Shown here in pieces: positions 1 to 6,564 of a stretch of 13,949 bases of DNA. Source of the stretch: Bacteroidota bacterium. GTDB taxonomy: Bacteria; Bacteroidota; Bacteroidia; Chitinophagales; Chitinophagaceae. The position numbers and the translations under genes were made by a program. The stretch is taken from assembly GCA_023433265.1 (NCBI GenBank), contig JAEZDR010000083.1, forward strand, positions 1 to 13,949. Direction: 5' to 3'. How positions within the stretch are numbered: position 1 is the first letter of the stretch; each line of letters starts with the position of its first letter. The notes beneath the pieces are model-generated. The model was not told where the DNA came from. It made no database searches and saw only the letters and a program-made list of their open reading frames with translations.

Positions 1-3000
1 CCATAGGGTATGCATCCCCGGTCCTGCTACGGTGCTGGTAAACTCCCCGGTGTTTGCATTCGTAACTCCAGGCCCCTTATAAGTGCCTGATCCGGGCACC
101 CCGTTAGTCACCGTGGCGGTATTAACCATGATAATGGAATCGCTGATACAACGTGAAGCAAGTGGTGCGTAGCTGAGCGCGGCTCTTAACTTGATTGTTT
201 TTGTAGACGTATCTGTATCTGTACAACCAAACGCTGTAGAGGCAGTAAGTTGAACCAGGTAACTTCCATCAGAATAGTTATGCGATGGATTCTGTAATGT
301 GGAAGTATTGTTTGGAGGTGTACCATGCCCGAAGTTCCAGGCATAATTAACTACCTGCGTATCTGCAATTGTAGTGAGGTTTGTAAACTGAACAAACCCC
401 GCGGTATTGAAACAACTGTCAGGTATTGAGAACGCTGCCACCGGAGTAGCATAAACTACAATATCCTGTGTAACTGAATCCACGCAAAGTGAGTCGCTCT
501 GGAAATGATAGGTTATAGTATGCCTGCCAGGCCCTGCTATAATAGATGAGAACTTGCCTGCGGCAGTATCGGTGACGCCTAAGCCCGTATACCAACCGAT
601 ACCGGGAACCTGGTTTGTAACACTCCCTTTGTTTATATCTACTTCATCAGCCGTTACGCAAACGGTATCAAGCGGAGCAAACAACAGTGCCGGTTTCACA
701 TTTATGAAAACGGTCTGGGTTGTATCTTTCGTACAACCTTTGTCTGTAGTGGCACTTAAGTACACATCGTAGCTACCAAACTTGTAATAATGTGATGGAT
801 GCTGTGCAATAGAAGTATCAGGATTTGTTGCCGTTGCGTTAGCATCACCAAACTCCCACCGCCACTTATTTATGACCTGTCGTGTGCTGTCTGGTATCCA
901 ACTGGTATCCGTGAAGTTAACAAGGCCATCTGTTGGAATACAACCCTCTGGCAATGTGAAACCAAGGATGGGCTTGCCATAAACGACTACGGTGTCAGTG
1001 GCTACTTTTGTGGGGCAGCCTGCGTCTGACACAATGGAGTCAGTTATTACATAAACGCCTGGTTCAGTGTAAACGATAAAGAAGGAGTCTTTAGTTTGAG
1101 TAGTATCTAATACTCCATTGCCAAAGTTCCAGTACCAATTGGTGGAATTAACTGACGTGTCTGGTCTTACCCAAATTGTGTCGCCCAGGCAAATGGCTGT
1201 ATCAGATAGAGTGAATTTGGCCTGTCGTCGCCCGTCAAATACATCAAAGCTGTCTATATTAATACAACCTTCATTAGTATTGGAATAACTGTAGAAGTGT
1301 TGAACTACATATAAACCCGAATCACTCACATCAATGGAAGGCGTATTCTGAACCGGGTTGGTATTCCAAACATATGTCTGCGTTGGGAAGCCGGGCACTT
1401 GCGTGGCGGTAAGCGTAACCGGCGGCACACATATGGTATCTTTGAATTTGTTCCTGAACCTGATTGTATCCTGTATATAGACAATGAAGCTATCCGGTAA
1501 AGGTGGCGGCGGTTTGCATGATAAAGCAGCAATTGCCGCACGACATTCATATGATTTGGGGCGGATCACGATTTTCTCGATCCCCTCTGTGATATTATCG
1601 GCAACCGGAACAAGAATCAGCGACTTTTCTATTTCGCCTGGAGCAAATACAAGGCTATCGGGTACTGGTGCACCGCCCGGAAGGGTATAGTCCACATCTT
1701 TTGTGGCCGTTCCTTCTATTGAGAATTTAAGTGTTACCTGCTGGGTTGATGGCGACTGCAGGCGAACTTTCATTTCTGCCGGCTTACAACCTTCCACAGC
1801 GGTTACAGAGGTATCGCTCATATAGAAACCATTTGTAGGAACCACATTATAGGCATTTGACTTAAAGCTGTTAGCTTCAATAAAAACACCGCTGTCAAGT
1901 ACTCCGTCGTTCACATCTGCGATGCCGATAAGAATGGTATATTTTGTACAAGGCTTAAGACCTTTATAAACAGCTTTTAATACCACTGTTTTACCCTTGT
2001 GCGTAAGGTATAAAGAAGTAGGAGGTACTCCCGGGGAGTTATCAATATAATATTGCGGAAAGAACTGTCCTGCGGGGCAGTAGGCATTAGGCGTACCGGG
2101 CCCCCTGTTGATTGTGTTAATTGCTACAGGCAGGTTGGTTCCGGGTACTTTTGCAATGTTCTTATCCATTGGAGAGCCGGGTACGCCGTCTCCTGCAATC
2201 ATCAAGAAAGCAAATACATCCGTAAAGCCCGTGCACGTAAAGCTCTGGTATTCATGCGATGTAAAAACATAGTTGAATTCCATTACGTCGCCATCAGGAA
2301 TAAATGAAAAGCGTAGAATGCTGGCATCATGCGTCTCATCAGACATGCTGGTATTTGGTAGTTCCCGGAGGTAGTTATCAAGCCACAATGGATCTCCCGG
2401 CTGGTTATTATTTGTACTCGGCGACATGGACGAAGGCCCGTCAACCCCTGCACTTCCGGACTGTGTTTTAGCTCTGCCACTTGTAAGGACGATACCTTCC
2501 TCCATATCAACTGCCCCGGTACCATTGGCAAAATAGCCAGCCGCAACGGGTGAGCCCTGGTAACGTGGGTAGTCTCTTTGGGTCGGAAGCCCGGTTCTGC
2601 ATTCAACAAGCGTTACACCTTTTCCTAAAATCTTACGGGCCAGCCTCGAAGCTATGGTGTCGCTGATTTGAGTAGCCGTACCCGTAACATTCGTGAAATC
2701 AGTAATGATCATTCCCTTGTTTTTCGTCGTACCGTTAAACTCGTCTGCTCCTACGTCGGGTGTGCCGGCCCTTTGCTGCCCATCAAAGTCGTCGGTCACT
2801 CCAGTTGATCCTCCTCCACTCTCCGCAAATGTGGGTATGGTGGAGTTAAGGTGAAGGAAATTAACGTCAGTTCCGTTTACGGATTGAAAGGGTGGTAATT
2901 CCGTTTGTGAAAACAGGTCTCGGGAAGTATTTGATTTCTGACCTACACGTAACCTGAACGCTGAAAATATTTCATCCACAGACGATCCGTCGAAGTAAAT

Positions 3001-4458
3001 AAGGTTGGCCGGACCCGGAGTGCCGGCATAATAGATGTTGTAATTGGAGGTTGCACTATAGTTATTCAGAGAACTGGCAGAGCGTCTCAAAGAAACCGAC
3101 ATTCCAAGCCCACTGCGTTGTGAAACGTTAATCAATAAGTTGTTTCGAAGGTCAAGCGAACCAGCGTTGCCTGCCGTAGAACCAATTGCGTAGATAGCTT
3201 CACTACCAAAATTTGACGCTTTCGTAGTTGCATCCAGGTAGATAGTGTTTGCATAAACCTGTAAAGTAGTGCCTATTGTTTGCAGGATACTATGTATACC
3301 GCTCATGCCGTTGGGGTTGTTAAGGCTATCCGCCCTGAATGCCCCAATCATATTATTGACCATCTTAACGAGGCTCCCTGATTGTATGGCTATACCCCTG
3401 ACTGTTGCAGTCGTTTCCTTAGACTTAGTCGTTAACCCATATATCTTATTCCTGGAGATATTTACTGATCCTATGGTTTGGATGTTGATACCGGTAACAC
3501 TTCCAAGTGCGGTAAGATTGCCGATAGTGTTAAGCTTTATTTCCGGAGCTGTGCCCACCAGGTTGCCTATATGAATACCTACTATAGCATTAGCAGATGC
3601 AACCGCAGTGGTAGTACAAGTTATGGTGTTATTCTGGACAAATGATAAGGTATGATTTTGTAAAAATATTCCGTGCCCAAGGTCTGCAGGAACGCCACCA
3701 ATATTCTGGATCGTATTTCCCTGTCCCGGCATTCCTATTACGATGCCTTCGTCAAAATAACTATTCACCCCGGCACCAATTTGAAGAATTCCGTCCACGC
3801 CTGACGTGATGGTATTATTTGTTATGAGTACGCCATTATGTTTTCCCTCAATTTTAGTATGCACCGCCCCATCTGCAGAATTAGGCACAGTGTCCTTCCA
3901 TAGATTAGAAAGGTAGATAGCTGCTGTATAAAAAGAACTATCACCGCGGAGACGAATACTGTTTGCCCTGATTACAAGATTACGGCAACCATCGTTCGTG
4001 TCTTTTTTAACGAGGATGCCGTATTCAATCGCAGCCGTTTCGCCTCTGAAGTCGAGGCTGTCAATTGTAATAAAATCACTGCCCTGTATTACAAAGATGG
4101 CATCCCCTGCCCCACCCCTTGTAGTTGTGGTAATACTACCGGCATCATTGCGCCGGATGATAGGCTTAGTACCCACTCCTCCCTTTTGAAACCTAATCGT
4201 GTTAGTAGAAGTACCAGTTGCTTTCAGTACAGGCAGCACCTCCGTAAATGTTTGTCCTGCTGCGATGTTTATAACAACCGGGCCTGACACCCCGTTCGTA
4301 TTGAGAGCTGTAATGGCTTCCGCCAAAGTTTTGAAGTTTGTTCCACCTGTAGCAACAGTTCCGTCTACAGAAAAAGTCCCTGTCATGGGTTGTGCAAGTG
4401 AAAGGCGTGGGGTGAGTAGCCCGAGAACCAAAACGCAGAATGCAAAGAATTTGTTCAT
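1..4458 (-). CDS. Giant secreted multidomain surface protein (beta-helix, choice-of-anchor L, Calx-beta-like, PKD), C-terminus off window
   Basis: The frame is open for 1486 codons from the ATG at 4458 to base 1; I checked every codon and found no stop, so the gene is partial at its 3' end. The start has GGAG at 4467-4464, five bases upstream. Residues 1-23 are a signal peptide ending around SLAQ. Residues about 30-575 look like a right-handed parallel beta-helix, with many N-N-x-I and G-I-x-I turns, closing with DVGADEF. Residues about 612-867 match the choice-of-anchor L domain: EGIVLTSG at 655-661, SHEYQSFTCTGFTDVFAF near 734-750, ADVNDGVLDSGVF near 847. A Calx-beta-like domain follows (about 875-985, GTATKDVDYT). 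Then come an Ig-like segment and PKD domains with WNFGNG (1110), WEFGDA (1201) and WNFGHG (1374), interleaved with Ig-like modules. Proteins of this build are usually exported by the type IX system and act in adhesion or gliding; the sorting domain would lie beyond the edge, so export route and role are inference. Confidence 0.9.
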   Translation of the reverse strand, partial: MNKFFAFCVLVLGLLTPRLSLAQPMTGTFSVDGTVATGGTNFKTLAEAITALNTNGVSGPVVINIAAGQTFTEVLPVLKATGTSTNTIRFQKGGVGTKPIIRRNDAGSITTTTRGGAGDAIFVIQGSDFITIDSLDFRGETAAIEYGILVKKDTNDGCRNLVIRANSIRLRGDSSFYTAAIYLSNLWKDTVPNSADGAVHTKIEGKHNGVLITNNTITSGVDGILQIGAGVNSYFDEGIVIGMPGQGNTIQNIGGVPADLGHGIFLQNHTLSFVQNNTITCTTTAVASANAIVGIHIGNLVGTAPEIKLNTIGNLTALGSVTGINIQTIGSVNISRNKIYGLTTKSKETTATVRGIAIQSGSLVKMVNNMIGAFRADSLNNPNGMSGIHSILQTIGTTLQVYANTIYLDATTKASNFGSEAIYAIGSTAGNAGSLDLRNNLLINVSQRSGLGMSVSLRRSASSLNNYSATSNYNIYYAGTPGPANLIYFDGSSVDEIFSAFRLRVGQKSNTSRDLFSQTELPPFQSVNGTDVNFLHLNSTIPTFAESGGGSTGVTDDFDGQQRAGTPDVGADEFNGTTKNKGMIITDFTNVTGTATQISDTIASRLARKILGKGVTLVECRTGLPTQRDYPRYQGSPVAAGYFANGTGAVDMEEGIVLTSGRAKTQSGSAGVDGPSSMSPSTNNNQPGDPLWLDNYLRELPNTSMSDETHDASILRFSFIPDGDVMEFNYVFTSHEYQSFTCTGFTDVFAFLMIAGDGVPGSPMDKNIAKVPGTNLPVAINTINRGPGTPNAYCPAGQFFPQYYIDNSPGVPPTSLYLTHKGKTVVLKAVYKGLKPCTKYTILIGIADVNDGVLDSGVFIEANSFKSNAYNVVPTNGFYMSDTSVTAVEGCKPAEMKVRLQSPSTQQVTLKFSIEGTATKDVDYTLPGGAPVPDSLVFAPGEIEKSLILVPVADNITEGIEKIVIRPKSYECRAAIAALSCKPPPPLPDSFIVYIQDTIRFRNKFKDTICVPPVTLTATQVPGFPTQTYVWNTNPVQNTPSIDVSDSGLYVVQHFYSYSNTNEGCINIDSFDVFDGRRQAKFTLSDTAICLGDTIWVRPDTSVNSTNWYWNFGNGVLDTTQTKDSFFIVYTEPGVYVITDSIVSDAGCPTKVATDTVVVYGKPILGFTLPEGCIPTDGLVNFTDTSWIPDSTRQVINKWRWEFGDANATATNPDTSIAQHPSHYYKFGSYDVYLSATTDKGCTKDTTQTVFINVKPALLFAPLDTVCVTADEVDINKGSVTNQVPGIGWYTGLGVTDTAAGKFSSIIAGPGRHTITYHFQSDSLCVDSVTQDIVVYATPVAAFSIPDSCFNTAGFVQFTNLTTIADTQVVNYAWNFGHGTPPNNTSTLQNPSHNYSDGSYLVQLTASTAFGCTDTDTSTKTIKLRAALSYAPLASRCISDSIIMVNTATVTNGVPGSGTYKGPGVTNANTGEFTSTVAGPGMHTLW

Positions 4459-4910
4459 AATTTCTCCATGTTGTTTAGCAGCAGGTATGGCTCAAGCTAT
4501 CCTTAAGTTTTACCTCCGCGGGGGAGAATGGATAGAAAAGGGGGATATCCAGTCTCTCTTTTAGGGGTTAAATCAACAGCTTAAAAGTATATCTTTTAAG
4601 ATAAGGTTTTATTAACAAATGCTGTTTCTAAGGAAAAATTTATCCATTATATGGGGAAAAGTCCCAATGTGCTACCCTTTTTTATAACTGAGCAGTCCCA
4701 AAAAAGTCTACGTCAAGGGATAGCCTGGGTAACATCAGGGCGTTTTATAAACGGCACCCATCATTTCACCGAGAATTAAGGCTACAGGTATTGATAACCA
4801 TTAATATATCCATACCGTTTCACATTTATCTCTAGCTAAATTCCTACAATGCCATTAGGGATACCGCCTATTGACCTTTATTTCTACATACCATGAAAAT
4901 AGTAGATCAA

Positions 4911-4965
4911 AGCGTGTCTGCAGCGTATCTACAGCGTATTTACAGCGTATCTACAGCGTATTAAA
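4911..4965. repeat. Tandem array, 11-bp unit AGCGTATCTAC, about five copies
   Basis: Units start at 4911, 4922, 4933, 4944 and 4955, an exact 11-bp step. The first is diverged (AGCGTGTCTGC), the third has T for C (AGCGTATTTAC), and the fifth keeps only AGCGTAT before the sequence departs. A related two-copy stretch (AAGCAACTTAG, AGGCAACTATG) follows at 4970-4991, also with an 11-bp step. The array is non-coding: no frame across it has a start with a ribosome binding site. Its function is unknown. The near one-turn period means each unit presents the same face of the helix, which would suit DNA bending or repeated protein binding; that is inference. Confidence 0.8.
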
Positions 4966-5110
4966 CTAGAAGCAACTTAGAGGCAACTATGACGTTAACC
5001 TGCTGTAAACCTGTATCAGGCAAGTTCCATAATGCTTAGTGATGTCTGAAGTATTTTATAGCAGTATATCACAGGAATTTATATCCCCATCGCTATTTCG
5101 GAGATGAATG

Positions 5111-5220
5111 GCATATAAAAGCCTTCATAAGGCCTTACTAAAGCCATATGAAAGCATGATAAAAGCATCATGCAAGCACCCTTAAAGCATGGTAAAAGCA
5201 TGATGAAAGCATACTAAAGT
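5111..5220. repeat. Degenerate tandem array, 11-bp unit around ATGATAAAAGC, nine phased copies
   Basis: The core AAAGC recurs with its G at 5121, 5132, 5143, 5154, 5165, 5176, 5187, 5198 and 5209, a strict 11-bp step nine times. A tenth core (AAAG, G at 5219) has slipped by one base. Between cores the bases vary (CAT, GATG, TTACT), so the phase and core are kept while the spacer drifts. The unit is unrelated in sequence to the array 150 bp to the left but has the same period. It is A-rich and lies about 160 bp beyond the stop of the RRM gene. It has neither the spacer length nor the repeat fidelity of a CRISPR. Confidence 0.8.
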
Positions 5221-5382
5221 GATGCCTAAACGCTAACAAATCGTTGTCTCAGGCTGTCCACTACACTACGGAAGTGCTACGGCTAAAAGGCCGCTTTACA
5301 CCAACTTGCACAGTCAAATACGCCGTAATGCATGATGAGATGTTCAAAGGGGAACCAGGGAGTTAAAAGTAACCCGAAACTC

Positions 5383-5712
5383 CTAGTACCTGCGTGGAGG
5401 AGGCTTGCGTAAAGAAGGCCTGTCGCCACCCGGGCGGAACGACCCACGTGAGGCGCCACCCGACGTCCCACCTTCAGTGGCTTCCTGAACGCTCATGCGT
5501 TTTCCCCGGCCTATACCCACACCATTCAGTGTTTCTATAGTGCTTTTAGCTTCCACATCATCAGGCATTTCAACAAAGCCAAAGCCTTTGCTTTTTCCGG
5601 TAGCCCTGTCAGTAACCAGCTTCGCTGCACTTACAACACCATACAATTCAAACATTTCTCTCAGGTCCACTTCATCAAAGTCAGATGGAAGCCCGGCTAC
5701 GAATAATTTCAT
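5383..5712 (-). CDS. Small RRM-domain RNA-binding protein
   Basis: The product is 109 residues. A single RNA recognition motif fills residues 1-78: RNP2 is KLFVAGL at 2-8 and RNP1 is KGFGFVEM at 42-49, with the two aromatic residues (F44, F46) that stack on RNA bases. Residues 80-109 form a Gly/Arg/Pro-rich tail (GGTSGGASRG, RKPPPRRY), typical of this bacterial family and likely disordered. Such proteins bind single-stranded RNA and in cyanobacteria and Bacteroidota are often abundant or cold-responsive; the specific targets are unknown. The gene is alone on its strand and divergent from the DUF3788 gene. A consensus promoter ends only 17 bases before the start codon, so the leader must be very short. 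No strong Shine-Dalgarno is seen, which is common in this phylum. Confidence 0.93.
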   Translation of the reverse strand: MKLFVAGLPSDFDEVDLREMFELYGVVSAAKLVTDRATGKSKGFGFVEMPDDVEAKSTIETLNGVGIGRGKRMSVQEATEGGTSGGASRGSFRPGGDRPSLRKPPPRRY

Positions 5713-5728
5713 AAGACTACTTAAAGGT

Positions 5729-5758
5729 CAAAAGTACAGGGTAACCAGTTCTTGGCAA
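5729..5758 (-). promoter_or_regulatory. Bacteroidota-type promoter of the RRM gene (TTG-N19-TACTTTTG)
   Basis: Read on the minus strand, TTG lies at 5758-5756, followed by exactly 19 bases and then TACTTTTG at 5736-5729. This is a full match to the TTG-N19-TAnnTTTG promoter recognised by the primary sigma factor of Bacteroidota. Transcription would start at roughly 5725, giving a leader of about 12-13 bases before the ATG at 5712. Confidence 0.8.
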
Positions 5759-5817
5759 AAGAGAAATTAAATTGAATAACCTTGTTATAGTTTTCAGACC
5801 TTTGAGGAAGAAAGTAT

Positions 5818-6246
5818 ATGACCGATTGCAGTGTCTTTATTGACAAGGCGATACCGCCCACCGAAGAATCGCTGAAAACCGCTTTAGGCGAGAAGTACAT
5901 TTTATGGCGCAACCTGCGCAGCCATGTAGAGGAAAAGCTAGGAAAGCCAGGTGGTGGGTGGCACTATTCCGGGGTAAAGTTTGGCTGGAGTTATCGAATT
6001 AAGGAGAAGGATCAAAACGTCATTTACTTATTGCCAAGGAAGCTGGCATTTAAGGCAGCCATGGTGTTTGGTGAAAAAGCTGTTGAAAGAATATTAGCAA
6101 GTGATATAGGTACCCAGGTAAAAGATTCGCTTAAAGCTGCGGTCAGATACGCTGAAGGCAGGGGAATAAAATTGCAGGTAGACGACGAATCGTCTTTTAA
6201 CGACGTACTTACTTTGGTGACAATAAAACAGGAAGGGAGGCGCTGA
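5818..6246 (+). CDS. DUF3788 family protein
   Basis: The product is 142 residues, cytosolic, with no signal peptide or membrane segment. The pattern fits the DUF3788 family: an N-terminal helix containing W30, then GGGWHYSGVKFGWSYR at 45-60, an IYLLPRK strand at 69-75, and a FKAAMVFGEKAVE segment at 78-90. The family's biochemical function is not known to me. GAGGAAG at 5804-5810 gives a good ribosome binding site seven bases before the ATG. The gene is first in a pair: its stop is followed after three bases by the next ATG, and the next gene's GGGAGG lies inside its last codons, so co-translation is likely. No clear promoter consensus is visible in the 105-bp divergent region on this strand; TAGTTTTC at 5788-5795 is the closest -7 candidate but has no TTG at the right distance. 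Confidence 0.85.
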   Translation: MTDCSVFIDKAIPPTEESLKTALGEKYILWRNLRSHVEEKLGKPGGGWHYSGVKFGWSYRIKEKDQNVIYLLPRKLAFKAAMVFGEKAVERILASDIGTQVKDSLKAAVRYAEGRGIKLQVDDESSFNDVLTLVTIKQEGRR

Positions 6247-6249
6247 CAA

Positions 6250-6564
6250 ATGAAGAAACGAGGCTTTTTACCTTCCCTTTTTATGCGTAAGGCTATCGCT
6301 GTAATGTTGGCGGCAGCATTGATGGCTCCCGCTATCGCCATCTTTTTTTCCTATCTTTTAAAAGACAGCAGCCTGCGGCATCCTGTACTGCTTATTATTG
6401 TGGTGTTAACAGGTGCTATTGGCGGAAGGGTAGTTTTTGAGATGTATGCAACTTCCAAAAAGGTTGGCTGGCTTAAACCCTTGTTTGCACTTACCTCAAT
6501 TTTTATCTATGCCCTCTTTGTGTTGGCAGGCATCATTATCGCAAGGCTTGGGCCTTTTAATTAA
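6250..6564 (+). CDS. Small membrane protein, three predicted helices, unknown function
   Basis: The product is 104 residues and I do not recognise the family. Three hydrophobic segments are visible at about 15-36, 44-65 and 77-99. The N-terminus is basic (MKKRG, then MRK at 12-14), which suggests it stays on the cytoplasmic side. Composition is that of an inner-membrane protein with short loops. GGGAGG at 6235-6240 lies nine bases before the ATG. It follows the DUF3788 gene by three bases, so the two are almost certainly co-transcribed. Its last codons overlap, tail-to-tail, the final codons of the outer-membrane protein gene on the other strand by eight bases. Confidence 0.8.
   Translation: MKKRGFLPSLFMRKAIAVMLAAALMAPAIAIFFSYLLKDSSLRHPVLLIIVVLTGAIGGRVVFEMYATSKKVGWLKPLFALTSIFIYALFVLAGIIIARLGPFN

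Larger units (their letters stand above)
4459..5382. other. Long non-coding region between the RRM gene and the giant surface protein gene
   Basis: These 924 bases lie downstream of the RRM gene and upstream of the giant surface protein gene, both on the minus strand. I see no credible gene. The part near 4458 must hold the surface protein's leader and promoter, but no TTG-N19-TAnnTTTG match is visible on the minus strand. The middle and right parts contain two separate tandem arrays with an 11-bp period, listed separately. A further pair of CTACGG copies, again 11 bp apart, sits at 5266 and 5277. A short CGGC/GCCG inverted repeat near 5281-5294 is too weak to call a terminator for the RRM gene. 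Confidence 0.6.

Noticed and set aside
2283..2609. 108-codon minus-strand frame inside the giant gene
   Set aside because: It is an out-of-frame shadow of the continuous 1486-codon frame, which carries all the recognisable domains.
4893..4964. 23-codon frame across the AGCGTATCTAC array
   Set aside because: It has an ATG but no ribosome binding site. An 11-bp unit without stops stays open in all frames by its nature, so openness is no evidence.
5079..5201. 40-codon minus-strand frame across the AAAGC array
   Set aside because: Same reason: the stop-free 11-mer read antisense keeps the frame open; no ribosome binding site and a repetitive, cysteine-rich product.
4911..5220. Possible CRISPR or minisatellite locus
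   Set aside because: Units are 11 bp with no unique spacers of constant length and no cas genes nearby, so it is not a CRISPR.
5281..5294. Terminator for the RRM gene (CGGC/GCCG inverted repeat)
   Set aside because: Only four base pairs, about 90 bases past the stop codon, and no convincing T-run on the minus strand.
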